Source: Monocercomonoides exilis (taxonomy: Eukaryota > Preaxostyla > Oxymonadida > Polymastigidae). From it: a stretch of DNA of 64,000 nt. The translations under genes were made by a program, and so were the position numbers. The DNA lies in NCBI GenBank assembly GCA_001643675.2, contig LSRY02000047.1:558001-622000 (forward strand), written 5' to 3'. The notes under the pieces were generated by a model that was not told the origin of the DNA, did no database searches, and saw only the letters and a list, made by a program, of their open reading frames with translations. This document shows positions 43,102-54,228 of this stretch, piece after piece; the stretch's first letter is position 1, and every line of letters begins with the position of its first letter.

Positions 43102-43692
43102 AAGAGGAAAAAAGGAATTCATAAGGGGAAAAAATGGAAAAAGCCAATGAATGGCATCTCTGTTTGGCAAAGAATTCTTGCATATTTGGAGATGCAATCA
43201 GAAAAGGAAGTGATGAAAAATCAATCAAAGAACATTTTTCGATATTAGCGCAAAGCCTCTGGAAATGGCATTTGACATTTATAAAGAAGATTTGACAGAG
43301 CTTGCCTTTCAAAAGGCAGAGATATAAAAGAAATACCGGAATTCGTTGATATTCTTATCATTGTTGGAATGAATAATTGTTTGCTTCTTTTTTTTTAATG
43401 ATTTATTCAACAGCTTTTAAAATCGCTTCATTTTGTTCTGATATTTTTGCTTTAAAGAACTTTGAAACGGAAAAAAATGAAAAGTTGAAGAATTATGATG
43501 AGCTCACTTATTTTTTGAAAGATTTCGCTTGGACGTGGAATGTCATTTCCAAATCTTCATTTTTCGATTTTTATCACATTGAAATTAGAAAATTTGCTAT
43601 CAAGCTCAACTGAATGTATAATTAATGCTTTCAAAAGTTGATCAGACCCGTTTCAGTTTTTCAGCTGAAGAATCTTGATTTTGAAAGTTCGC
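43102..43692. other. Intergenic region
   Basis: About 590 bp with no supported gene (a 79-codon frame at 43377-43613 is unconvincing). Presumed promoter region of the receptor-like gene. Confidence 0.4.
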
Positions 43693-46600
43693 ATGAGATG
43701 GCAATGCTTTGTGCTGTATCTGGTGCAATCTTATTGCATCGCGCAGCAACACTCCCTTCAGTTGAATGAGCAGCTGAGCTCATCTGGATTATTGGAGCAA
43801 ATCGATCACCACAATTCACTCTATTCAAGTGGAAACTTTTGCAATAATGAGCGCAACTCATTTTTATTGCGTATCAAGAGTTCTGATTGGAGCGAGATGA
43901 AAGCAAGCGTTAAATTGAGGAATGCATCACTGGAAGTGAGAAAAGGGTGTTTCACTCCAAAAGAACAAGAACATGTTGTGCATCTGGAAGGAAAGTCTTT
44001 GCTTGTGCTGAATGACTGCAAGATCACTTTTTGTGGACGCTCACAAAAAAGCCTGATTTGCCACCAAGGTGGGAACATCCATTTGCGCGACATATCGTTT
44101 TGCTTTGCTGATTGTCACGCAATTTCAGTTCAACCAGTTGTTTTGTCACCAAGGGATCATTCGTCGGCTGTGGGTGATGGGAATCTGATTGTTGAGAAAT
44201 CGGCTTTTTCGTGTTTTGAGCTGAAGCAAGGGCCATTTTTGCACTCAGAAAGCATCTCTTCTGTTTCACTCACACAAACGCTCTTCTTCAACATCTCCAC
44301 TGCGGTAACAAACAGACAATCAAATATTTGCACAGAAAATGCCTTCACATCGACACTGAGCAACTGTGTGTTTTGCAATGTGGATGATGCGATCTATGGA
44401 AGAATTGTTGCTTCCATGAACAGCCAACAAGCACAGCTTTTCATAGCCAACTGCTCATTTGTGCGATGTTTCCATTCTTCGAATGCACGCAATGCATCGA
44501 GTCATGCTGTCATTTCGAGTTCAATCTCTTTCATCTCAACTGATTTTGAAAGTTGCTCAGGGGAAAACGGAGGGGCTATAACAGCAGACGACCGTCCATC
44601 ACTTGCTCTTTGTATTGTTGACTGCACATTCAAGAATTGCACAGCATCATCTAGAGCCGGAGCGATTTTTGTTAACTGTTCCATGTGTGTGCACATCAAG
44701 CAATCAAATTTCTCCGGAAATTCAGCATCAGATAGAGGTACAACTGAGTTTTTGAATGTCTCAACCGGATTCTATGTTGGAGATTGCCATTTTGAATTCG
44801 GGAAAACAACAAGTGGAAATCATGCTCTCATTGTAACAACATATATTGGGGCAACAAGCTGTGGATGTGTCTGCCCGAATGAGCCCTCCAGGCATTGCGC
44901 AAGCTCTTCAAGCTCTTTTTCATCAGGTATCACAGGATTTTCACTTAAAAAAGAACAAACTGAACGTATCATTCCTCAAAAAAGAAATGATGAAAAAGGG
45001 AGTCTGGTTGAAAGATGCTCTTTTCAATATGGCTTGGCAGCAAATGTCGGAGGAGCTGGATCGATTCAGGACAGCGGGAATCCTTTTTCAATGAGAGAAT
45101 GTGACTTTCAGCACAACAGAGCAAAAGGAAGCTACTTGGGATGTTTAGAATTAATTATAAAAAAAGATTCTTTTCTTCCAAGAACATGGTTATCTTTTTG
45201 CTTTTTTTACAACAATTCTGTTTCTGGAGGACTTGGAAATGATGTTTATTTAAATCACTTTTCAGAATACACTTTGACTTCGGAATTGCTTTTCAATTGT
45301 TTCACAACAGAGAAATCTGCAAAGAGCGTGAGTAATTCGACACATGATTTTTCTGATTGGTTTGGTGAAACTCTGATTGAAAGATATGTAAGCACATCTG
45401 GTTCAGACAATAAGAGCATGTGCGGGAAAAGTGAATCTGATTCATGCCTGACAATTGGATATGCCACCAGTCAATTTGTGAACTGGATGGACTGCGGCAT
45501 TCATCTTCTGAGAGGAAGATATGAACAAGAGGGAACAACGATTGAGGTGGGAGAGAAGAGGATTGGAATCAGAGGCAAAGGGAGAGCAGACACAACAATC
45601 AGCTCGCGACTTCTTGAGAATGGAAAAGAAGCGCTGTGGCTGGTGAATGAGGGACGACTGGCAATGGAAAGTCTGACTTTTGTGAGGGTGTGTGAAGAGG
45701 AGCGACATGAAATGCAGAGAATGGTTGTGTTGAAAACAGCAACTGGAGATGGGAGGATAGATTTGAATGATATGAGGATTGAAGGGGGAAAAGCAACAGA
45801 ATCGCTGAGCTTCAGTGCTCCTCTTCTGGAGGCAAAAGGAGGAAAGATGAGTCTGAACAACGTGGAATGCACATCAATGCGCTCTTCAGTTCCTCTTTTG
45901 TCTCTTTCAGAGGGAGGGTTGCTGGAGATGAATCTGTGCAACATCTGCAGCATCGAGTCAGTCGGTGACTGTCCGAGTGTTGTTGATGGATTGGCAACAA
46001 AGGGGATGATATCATGTTCTGAGTGTGTTTTTGAAGGATGTTTGGGAAGAATGAGTAAAAAAGGCGGATGCATGAAATTCACTGTGGATGCTGACAATGA
46101 AGCGATTTTGCTGAATGGCACTTCGTTTGATGGATGCGAAGCATCGACAGAGGTAGATGATGAAACAAAAAGTGGCAGAGGGGGTGGGATGTATTTGGAT
46201 GCAACACTCGGATCAGGGATAAGAATGATAGAACTTCAGTTTTCAGTAAACAAGGCAACATGTGGGCGAGACATCTATTTTGTGTGTGAGGATCTTCGGG
46301 TGAGTGTCACTCAGCTGATGTTTCCGTTTTGGAGCTCGATTGAGAACAAAGAGAATTCGCTGTTTGGGAGAGATGACCAGGTGGCAAGGGGATGTGATGT
46401 TGATCTGTTTGTGTTTCTTTCAGGATTTTTGGGGAAAGAAGTGTATGTTGGGCAGAGCGGAGAGGATGCAACATATTGTGGCCATGTGCTGTATCCATGC
46501 AAAACACTGGATGAGGGCATGAAGCATTTGGGCTCTGTTGAGGGAGATGGAAGAATTGTTGTGAAGGAAAATGGGGTTTGTGGAAAGCAGTTGAATATCT

Positions 46601-49600
46601 CTGGTGTGTCTGTGAAAGGAGTTGTGTCTTCGGAAACAGTTGGAATTGAGTTGCACGAATCACTGAGTGGGAGCGAAAAGGATGTGCTGGTGAGTGAAGC
46701 AGATGCAACTTGGGAAAGCGTGGATTTGCTACTTCCGAGCTCGTTCATATCTCCAGAAGGTGTGGAGTCGCTGCTGAATTCACGAGATGGAGTGCTGAAG
46801 ATGGATTCCTTTTCATTTTTGAGCTTGACACCTCAACAGAAGGTTGGGTTTTGCCTGGTCAAGGCAGATGGTGGTAGCGTTGAAATGATTAGTGTGAAAG
46901 TGATTGGGAAGCAGGGAGTTCTCTCATTTGCAAGTTCTCCGTTTGCCTGTTCGTCGAGTGTTGGGGAATGGAAGATGACGAAATGCCTTGTGGGAAACGT
47001 GAAGGTTGAAGGAGGGAGCATGCTGTGCATCGCTTATTCATCTCCGCAAAGCGAATGCAAGGTCTTGATGCAGAATTGCACGATCACTTCTGTTGAAAAC
47101 ACGAATGGCGAAGCGTGTGTGCTGAACACAATGTTGAATGTCCAGACAACAATGATTGTTGAGCTGGATGCTGTGGTGTTTGAGGGATGCAAATCAGCAA
47201 AGTCAGAAAGGGGAGGAGCATTGGGAATGAGCATGGGGTGTGGCAGCAGTTTGAAGGTGGTGAATGATTCACAGTTTGGAGGGTGTGAATGCAGTTCAGA
47301 GAGTGGGAAAGGAGGGGGAGTGTATGTTGAATGCAAAAGCGATGGTGAGGAGTATTTCTTTTCATCGGTTGTATTTGGAGACACAAACAAAGCGAAACAA
47401 GGGAAGAATGTGTTTGTGATGAGCGACAAGCTGAATTCGAGTGTGAGCATACTGCACTTTGGAAAATGGATCTGCACTTGGAAGGAGGAACAAAATGTGT
47501 TTGTGGGAAGTGATGAGCATTTTGGTGAGGGTGTGGATTTGAGTCTGTTTTTATTTGAGCATTTTGCACCAGAGATATGGGTATCTTCAGAAAATGGATA
47601 TGATGCGATTGGTTGTGGAGATAACAGAGTGATGTGTGGGACAGTTGGGTTTGGGATGGGACAGCTGTTAAGCGGTGAAAGTGAAGGAAGCCAGAAAACG
47701 CTCAGTTTGATGGATGAGAACTGGATGAAGGAAGAGATGGAGCTTGACGATCACCAGATTGAATCGGGATTGGAAAATGAGAAGACAGATCTTGTTGTGA
47801 GCTGTGAGGTGAGTGGGAGCAGAGAAGATGCTGTGCTTGTGAGCGGAAAAGGGAGGTTGAGGATGCTGAGCATATCGCTTGGATGTGCTCTTTCAGAGAG
47901 GAAAAGTGTGCTATTTGCAGTGAATCAGCAGAAAAGCGAACTGTGTGTTGAGAGATGTGATTTTGCAAAGCAGGATGGGGCATCAGGGATGAATTTTAAT
48001 CTGATTCGGCAGAGCTCGGGCAAAGTTGAAATAATCGGATGTGTGATTGATGAGTTGACGATGGGAGCTTCAGCTTTTGTTGTTGGTGGTGGTTCGTCAT
48101 ATTTTGGAATGAACGGGACAAAAGTGATGAAAGTGGAGTTTGAGGAAGGATGTGCGTTGGAGATTGAAGATGGAAGCAAACAGAATGGAGCAGAGGAGCT
48201 TGGAGTTGGGATTGAAGGGTGCACTTTCACTTCTGTTCAGCAGACAGGAGTGGAAGAAAAGAGAAAGCCCAGCATTGTTGACTCACATGTGTTGAGGAGC
48301 GGGTATTCTTTCGTCGTGCTGAACAGCTCGTTTGAAGGATGCAGCTCTGCAGAAGAGAGAGAAGGAGGAGTGCTGCATTGCGAGTATGAAAGAGGGATGA
48401 AGTTTGAGATCAAAGACTCGAATGGAACATCGTGCAGTGCAGTGAAAGGAAAAGGAGGGTTTTTGTTCTTGGACTGCCATGGGGAGGGAGAGCTTGGGTT
48501 TTTGCTGAACAACACGCTGTTCAGGAGCAACATGGCTGTGAAGGGGAGAGATGTGTTTGTTGTGTGCCACATGATAAGTGCACAGATCAACGAGGGACAG
48601 TTTGTGTTCCGGATGGATGAAGGTGTGTTCAACAGGACAGATGCTCTGTATGGGAGAGACTCGACGCTGGGGGAGGAGGACGAGGATATCAACCTGATTG
48701 GATATGTGCTGTTTTACCGATCGGACACAGTCTATGTTTCATCCGCAAAGTTTGACGAGACAAGGATGTGTGGGTCTGTTACTGCACCGTGCCGAACAGT
48801 GGATGTTGGGAATGAGCATGTTCAGGGGGATTATGACAGGAGGATACTGATTGAGGGATGTGTTCCAATTGAAGGGTGGATGCGAGCAGAGAATGTTGTG
48901 CTTCAGAGAAAAGGGAAAGGAGAAGGGATGGTTGTTCTGATGATTGGAGCAGAAGACGAAGCAGAAAGTGTGATCAGCTGCAGCGGAGATGTGATGCTTC
49001 AAGGGTTGAGTGTTGTATTTTCTGAGCAATCGCTGATTGGCAAGCAGTCGAGTGTTCTGTTGTGTGAAGAAAATGGAGAACTATCGGTTGCCTCGTGTTC
49101 ATTCGGGCAAATGAAAGTGGGTGAAGAGGGAAGTGGCAACAGGTTGAACATTCCTTTTTCGCTTGTGAAATGTGTTGGTGGAAATGTTTTGATGAGTTCT
49201 GTGAATATTGAAGGATTGGCATTTGAGAAGTCTGTTCTTGTGTTTTCGGAGGGATCTGCTTTGAAAGTGCTTGGCTTGAACTGCTTTGATGCTGTGCTTT
49301 GCAGGAGTTTTGTTGCATCAAGAGAATGCAAGATGACCCTTGATGGTATCAATATTTCAGGGATCATTGCTGAAGCATCGATTTTTGAGATGCAAGGTGT
49401 GAATGGGGAGGTGTCGATTGAAAAAATGGTGATGAAAAATGTTGAGCTGAGGAATGGAAGCATTGTTGATATTCAAGAAGCAAAACCCGAAAGAGAGCAA
49501 GAAGAGGAGAACAACGAGCCAGTTGCCATGATGAGTGTTTTTGAATATGCTAACATCACATCGAGTCACTCAGAATCGGCAGTCATTATGTGCAATGGAT

Positions 49601-51801
49601 TCAGAGGAGCAATGAGATTTGCAAACTGCACTGTGAAGGAGAACAGAATGAAGAAAGACAAAGGCGATGAGCTTTGTGTGTCCTTCTGCAAAATGGTTGG
49701 TTTGGACTCATGCATTTTCGAGGGAGAAAAGGAAATGGCAGAGGAAGAAGAGATTGAAGAGACAAGAAAGAGAGATGAACTGTGCAAGTGGAATGGATCA
49801 CTTGTTGACACGATAAACAGCACGATTTGTGTGAAATACTCAGAGGTGGCGAATTCTGGGAAAGGAGGGATGTCCATATGGGGTGGGATTGTTTCCATTG
49901 AAAAAAGTGAGTTTGGGAACAACAATCCAGAGGTGCCGGGGTATGGGTCAGCTCGGAGGAATGTGCTGTGCGTAGGAGCAGGGGAGTTGAATGTGATGAG
50001 TCTGAAAGGAGGGGATGGAGTGTTGCCGAATGCATCGCTGTGGATTCTGAACGATGGGTGTGTTGTTGAAGGGGTGGTGACAGACAGAGACTCGTTGTTT
50101 TTCATTCCAGTTTTGGAGGATGTGAAGGTTGAGTGCACAGAAAAGAAATGCGAGGTTGTGTTTTTTGGGCGTGAACTTATGCCTTGTAATTTGTCATTCC
50201 AGGTTGTGTATGCAGCAGGAGACTCGAAACAAATCGAGAAGCATGTGTTTTTGGAGGGGGGATATATTTCAGAATGCGAAGCGCGAGGCACAGTGGAAAA
50301 CACAAAGATGATAACAGCATCTGAGGAGACAGAAGTGTCGGTGTGCATTCTTTTTGGAAACGAAGATTCGCCATCATCAACCGAATCATTTGTTGTGAAG
50401 AACAAAAGTGAATCAAAAACGAACGGAAATGAACGAATTGTTGAAGGAGGAAAAGAAGAGAAATCGTATTGGTTGTTGGTTGTGATTGTAATGGCTGCTG
50501 TACTATTAATAGTTTTGATAGTTTCAATTGCTCTTGCTATTCGGTGGAGAAAACAGAAGAGAAGGACAGAAGAATTAGAAGAGATTGTGAATGATAACAT
50601 CAAAAAGGATCCAAAGGCGTTTGAGATGGTTACGATGGAGATGTCGCCAGAGGAGCAGTGGAGGAGAGCCGAAAGGGAGGCTGAGAAGAAGAATGAAGAG
50701 AAGATCAAGAGGAGGGTGTATGCGAAAAGCTTGGGACATTCTGAATCATCAGAGCATCTTCTTTCTGAGAGTGGCTCAACAGAATATATCTTGGGAAGAG
50801 ACTCAGACAAGATCCCAGAATGGATGCTGGAGAAGGTTGATGAGAAAGAGGATGAAGAGTCAAGAAAGAGAACACCATCACCATCCATTTCATCCACTTC
50901 AACCACAGACACTTCAGATACAGAATCAACATTTGTTCGTGAGGAAGATCTGTGTCCAACCACCTCATCGATGTCGAATCTTGTGGATGCAATGGCATGC
51001 TCGTCTCCTCACGAGAAGCTGATTGTAGATCTGAGGGATTCGCTGTTTATGTTGTTGCACGGGCTGAATAAGACAAAAGAGATGGCGATTGGCTCTTTGA
51101 AAGAAAGAGAGATGACAGCTGCTCAAATCCTGTTCTGGGTGGCTAATCTCGCTCTTCACTCGTTTGATGAAATGGAAAATGAATTATCTTCTCTTGCCGA
51201 TCTGAGTCCGCACATTGTGCTGTTCTCCGAACACATGGTGATTTGCATTGTGTTGCATTCAGATCTTTTATCAGATGACTCAGATTCTTCATCCATCTCT
51301 TTATCGACTGTTGTGACTTCTGCCAGCGATGATGATGATGATAGTGACTCCCTTCCCTCATCAGCGTTTGAGGATGAGGATGAACTCAAAAAAGAGTGCC
51401 TGAGGTGGAAGGCACCAGAACTGATGATGAACAAGAAGACAGGAGCAACGAAGCAGTCAGTTTCATTCTCGATTGGAATGATGCTGTGGGAGTGTTTGAC
51501 ATTGAATATTCCCTTTGGGGAGTATGAAGCAGAAATAGCTGGAGACAAGATCGTGAAAGGAGAAAGACCATGTGTGGAGGGAATTCAAAGCTCAAAGCAT
51601 TTGCAAGCAGTTATTTCGTGCACTTCAGGGAATTCTGAAGACAGACCCACATTGGCTGATCTGAAGCGCCACTTTATCCAGTGTTTCCCAGCAAATGCAG
51701 TGCTGATCACAGTTTCAGATGCCGTTATCGATGAAGAAGATTCTGATGATGAACAAGTGGGCAGTGACAACAACGAAAGCTGTGGGCAATCGGAATCTTG
51801 A
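43693..51801 (+). CDS. Giant receptor-like surface protein: beta-helix modules, one TM segment, cytoplasmic pseudokinase
   Basis: The first ATG (43693) begins MRWQCFVLYLVQSYCIAQQ, a good signal peptide; 2,702 residues, no intron seen. The ectodomain has Pmp-type repeats (GGAITADD, NFSGNSASDRG) and four module starts of the form (Y/W)VS...G...CG...PC.T at about 45378, 46441, 47575 and 48730, spaced 354-385 residues, each followed by parallel beta-helix-like sequence. A transmembrane helix (about residues 2259-2286, WLLVVIVMAAVLLIVLIV) is followed by basic residues, a charged stretch, a Ser/Thr-rich linker, then a kinase-fold C-lobe: RWKAPELM (APE), FSIGMMLWECLTLNIPF and EDRPTLADLKRHF. No Gly loop, VAIK Lys, HRD or DFG is visible, so it is predicted to be a pseudokinase. 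Similar architectures are known from oxymonads. A decayed relative lies at 9.6-11.1 kb. Ligand and role unknown. Confidence 0.85.
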   Translation: MRWQCFVLYLVQSYCIAQQHSLQLNEQLSSSGLLEQIDHHNSLYSSGNFCNNERNSFLLRIKSSDWSEMKASVKLRNASLEVRKGCFTPKEQEHVVHLEGKSLLVLNDCKITFCGRSQKSLICHQGGNIHLRDISFCFADCHAISVQPVVLSPRDHSSAVGDGNLIVEKSAFSCFELKQGPFLHSESISSVSLTQTLFFNISTAVTNRQSNICTENAFTSTLSNCVFCNVDDAIYGRIVASMNSQQAQLFIANCSFVRCFHSSNARNASSHAVISSSISFISTDFESCSGENGGAITADDRPSLALCIVDCTFKNCTASSRAGAIFVNCSMCVHIKQSNFSGNSASDRGTTEFLNVSTGFYVGDCHFEFGKTTSGNHALIVTTYIGATSCGCVCPNEPSRHCASSSSSFSSGITGFSLKKEQTERIIPQKRNDEKGSLVERCSFQYGLAANVGGAGSIQDSGNPFSMRECDFQHNRAKGSYLGCLELIIKKDSFLPRTWLSFCFFYNNSVSGGLGNDVYLNHFSEYTLTSELLFNCFTTEKSAKSVSNSTHDFSDWFGETLIERYVSTSGSDNKSMCGKSESDSCLTIGYATSQFVNWMDCGIHLLRGRYEQEGTTIEVGEKRIGIRGKGRADTTISSRLLENGKEALWLVNEGRLAMESLTFVRVCEEERHEMQRMVVLKTATGDGRIDLNDMRIEGGKATESLSFSAPLLEAKGGKMSLNNVECTSMRSSVPLLSLSEGGLLEMNLCNICSIESVGDCPSVVDGLATKGMISCSECVFEGCLGRMSKKGGCMKFTVDADNEAILLNGTSFDGCEASTEVDDETKSGRGGGMYLDATLGSGIRMIELQFSVNKATCGRDIYFVCEDLRVSVTQLMFPFWSSIENKENSLFGRDDQVARGCDVDLFVFLSGFLGKEVYVGQSGEDATYCGHVLYPCKTLDEGMKHLGSVEGDGRIVVKENGVCGKQLNISGVSVKGVVSSETVGIELHESLSGSEKDVLVSEADATWESVDLLLPSSFISPEGVESLLNSRDGVLKMDSFSFLSLTPQQKVGFCLVKADGGSVEMISVKVIGKQGVLSFASSPFACSSSVGEWKMTKCLVGNVKVEGGSMLCIAYSSPQSECKVLMQNCTITSVENTNGEACVLNTMLNVQTTMIVELDAVVFEGCKSAKSERGGALGMSMGCGSSLKVVNDSQFGGCECSSESGKGGGVYVECKSDGEEYFFSSVVFGDTNKAKQGKNVFVMSDKLNSSVSILHFGKWICTWKEEQNVFVGSDEHFGEGVDLSLFLFEHFAPEIWVSSENGYDAIGCGDNRVMCGTVGFGMGQLLSGESEGSQKTLSLMDENWMKEEMELDDHQIESGLENEKTDLVVSCEVSGSREDAVLVSGKGRLRMLSISLGCALSERKSVLFAVNQQKSELCVERCDFAKQDGASGMNFNLIRQSSGKVEIIGCVIDELTMGASAFVVGGGSSYFGMNGTKVMKVEFEEGCALEIEDGSKQNGAEELGVGIEGCTFTSVQQTGVEEKRKPSIVDSHVLRSGYSFVVLNSSFEGCSSAEEREGGVLHCEYERGMKFEIKDSNGTSCSAVKGKGGFLFLDCHGEGELGFLLNNTLFRSNMAVKGRDVFVVCHMISAQINEGQFVFRMDEGVFNRTDALYGRDSTLGEEDEDINLIGYVLFYRSDTVYVSSAKFDETRMCGSVTAPCRTVDVGNEHVQGDYDRRILIEGCVPIEGWMRAENVVLQRKGKGEGMVVLMIGAEDEAESVISCSGDVMLQGLSVVFSEQSLIGKQSSVLLCEENGELSVASCSFGQMKVGEEGSGNRLNIPFSLVKCVGGNVLMSSVNIEGLAFEKSVLVFSEGSALKVLGLNCFDAVLCRSFVASRECKMTLDGINISGIIAEASIFEMQGVNGEVSIEKMVMKNVELRNGSIVDIQEAKPEREQEEENNEPVAMMSVFEYANITSSHSESAVIMCNGFRGAMRFANCTVKENRMKKDKGDELCVSFCKMVGLDSCIFEGEKEMAEEEEIEETRKRDELCKWNGSLVDTINSTICVKYSEVANSGKGGMSIWGGIVSIEKSEFGNNNPEVPGYGSARRNVLCVGAGELNVMSLKGGDGVLPNASLWILNDGCVVEGVVTDRDSLFFIPVLEDVKVECTEKKCEVVFFGRELMPCNLSFQVVYAAGDSKQIEKHVFLEGGYISECEARGTVENTKMITASEETEVSVCILFGNEDSPSSTESFVVKNKSESKTNGNERIVEGGKEEKSYWLLVVIVMAAVLLIVLIVSIALAIRWRKQKRRTEELEEIVNDNIKKDPKAFEMVTMEMSPEEQWRRAEREAEKKNEEKIKRRVYAKSLGHSESSEHLLSESGSTEYILGRDSDKIPEWMLEKVDEKEDEESRKRTPSPSISSTSTTDTSDTESTFVREEDLCPTTSSMSNLVDAMACSSPHEKLIVDLRDSLFMLLHGLNKTKEMAIGSLKEREMTAAQILFWVANLALHSFDEMENELSSLADLSPHIVLFSEHMVICIVLHSDLLSDDSDSSSISLSTVVTSASDDDDDSDSLPSSAFEDEDELKKECLRWKAPELMMNKKTGATKQSVSFSIGMMLWECLTLNIPFGEYEAEIAGDKIVKGERPCVEGIQSSKHLQAVISCTSGNSEDRPTLADLKRHFIQCFPANAVLITVSDAVIDEEDSDDEQVGSDNNESCGQSES

Positions 51802-52811
51802 AATATGCAGATTTCGCAATTGCACATTTCTGGAATGAAACAATATTTTCAAATTGACAAAAAGACACGAGAGTGTATTTGCTTCGAAGATGAAACATGA
51901 GATTGAAAAGAATTATCCTTGCGGGAAATCATTTTGGGCATATAAAAAAAAAGTTTTTTCAATAGAGAATTACAAGAATCATGTGAAATCGTATAATTAT
52001 TATTGTCAAAAGTTTAATCATCACTCAATCATTGTCATAATATCATTGAAATTTCTGAATGTGTTACCCGTTTTGCAAGCTCATCGAAAAAGGAATTTGT
52101 TTGAATTTTGTCCAGGAAACATCAAATGTCAACAGCCTTTGCTTGGATTTGTGTTCAAAAATGCAAATTCTCAAAAGTTCTATTGCATTAATTGATCGTT
52201 CCAAAATTGTTTATCTTTATTTCTCAAGGGAGTCATGATTAAATTTGACATTTCTTGCTCATTCACTTCACATTTAATCCCATTTCAACAAAACAATAAA
52301 TAAAATTCTCAATATTTTCAAAGGTCTTTAAAAAAGACTTTTCCATCTTTCAACGGTCCAGATTCTTGAGTGAAAATTGAATTTGTTGAAGAAAAAAAGG
52401 TTGTTGCCAAAAATAAAATAGAAAATGGACTTCAATGACTAGGTAGTTTATCAATATGCATATTTGCAAGAGCATAACATCTCAACATCCAAAGAAGATT
52501 GACACAAAACAATACGCAGTTGCATTGTCTGCTGTTGTGTGCCAAACACTGCTTTGATTCTGAAACATCAGCGCACAAGCAAGCCGAAAGAAATCAGCAT
52601 GGTTTTGCAATCAGATGCAAATAAATGATAAACGGTTTTGCAGGGGAAAATGAGAAAAAAAGAAAAATTAAATGAAAAATTTAAAAAGAAAAAAAATTAA
52701 AAGTGTAGAATAGAAACGCATGAACGGAAATTTTTCGATTTAAAAGGGAAGAAAGAAAATAAGCAAAGAAGCAAAATTTCAATGAAAAGAGTTCCATCTC
52801 CTCTTTCACTT
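51802..52811. other. Intergenic region between convergent genes
   Basis: About 1 kb. An open frame at 51854-52195 (113 codons, plus) has no recognisable domain and AT-driven composition; I do not call it a gene. Confidence 0.4.
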
Positions 52812-53602
52812 CTACCAACAGATTGCCTGTAACGATCTATGGCCAGGATTTGTAAAACCCGATATTTTTGAGAATCCAAAAACGCGGCACGATGATTTTT
52901 TGCCAAATAGATGAAACTGGAAACATAGCATTCATCCAAACAAGAACATTTAGAAAATCATTAAAAAATCAGGAAAAAAATGAAGAAAGAGAATTATGGA
53001 GGGAAAATGGGATTTAGCTATTTCAATAAAACTGCACAAATCATACCCCCAAAACCACATTCTTTGGAAAGTTGCACAAATACACGTCTTGAAGCACTCC
53101 ATTGATGTAAAAATGAGCTTCGGATGTTTCTTTCCCGCAATTTTCGGGAATAAACAATTCAATCGAAACAATATCACTATTACCATAACTTTTCATGCAC
53201 TTTGTCAGATATCCACCATGTGCAACGCTTCCTCTAATTTTGATGCAAATGGAAATAATAATCGAAATCATCATAAATGTTAAAAAGAAAATTTATCAAT
53301 GTGTTATTTGAAACATATGGCCAATAAGCATAGGGCAGAGAAAGAATGAGAAAGAGAAGAATTAGCAACAAAAATTACGTTTGTAGCATTTCTTAAAATG
53401 AAGCACACCTATTTTGATATCCAAAAGAATTTTTATCTTCACCCAATCTGCTGCGCTTGGTAGATAAACTATCTCTTCGGATCAGACCAATTCCAACAAT
53501 AAAAGCAGGATTAATTTTGAAAGAGAACGAACTGAATTCAATAAAAGCATCCAGAGATAAGAAATTGATATTGATATTGTAATTGAAATTTAGATAAATC
53601 AT
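52812..53602 (-). CDS. SPRY-domain protein (at least three exons; 5' end uncertain)
   Basis: Exons 53602-53409, 53233-53047 and 52916-52812 join to 161 residues; introns are 175 bp (GTGTGC...AATTAG) and 130 bp (GTATGA...TTCCAG). The spliced protein reads INPAFIVGIGLI, SRLGEDKNSFGYQN-RGSVAHGG, NSDIVSIELF, AHFYINGVLQDVYLCNFPK and VVLG-FHLFGKKSSCRVF, the expected strand order of a SPRY domain (VGIG, LGxDxxSxGY, GDxVxVELD, FxxNG, PAVSLY). SPRY domains bind peptide ligands and are usually protein-interaction modules. The exon extends upstream to an acceptor-like TTCATTCAG at 53624, so one or more 5' exons probably precede the ATG used here. It lies just downstream of the pseudokinase gene on the same strand. 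Confidence 0.7.
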
Positions 53603-53898
53603 GAACAATGTTTGGTTAATATTCTGAATGAAGCAGAAGACACACCATTCCCAAAACCCCTGGCAAAATGGAGCAATTCACAAAAGACAGAACAAAATGC
53701 ACCAGCAACATAAGAAATAAAACGCATATGAAACAATCAACAATTTAAGAGAATGAAAGGCAGACATATCAAATAATAAATAGAACAGCGAACAAATTGC
53801 ATTTCCAAACAAAAAAATGGCACAATTTCTAATAAATAGCATTAGAAAATAAATACACATAATTATATATCCATTCACTCACTTACTCATTCATTTAC

Positions 53899-54181
53899 TC
53901 ACTCTAATTCGCACACTTTGCTCAAAGTCTTGTCAACAGTCACCAGAAAGTTTCTATCAGACGCCAAGCACATTGCAGTGTCTTCATAAATGCTCAAAAA
54001 AGGCACGTTGCTTTTGTCTGTTTGCAGCCGTAATGTACTTTTCAAATAAACAATCGAAATATCTTCATCTTCATCTTGAACAACATGGATTTCGTATGTA
54101 TCGTCTTCAAAATGAGACGAAGAAGAAGAAGAAGAAGAAGAAGAAGAAGAAGAAGAAGAAGAAGAAGAAGAAGAAGAAGAA

Positions 54182-54228
<47 letters not shown>

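Noticed and set aside
51854-52195. 113-codon plus-strand frame downstream of the receptor gene
   Set aside because: No recognisable domain, AT-driven composition, no supporting context.
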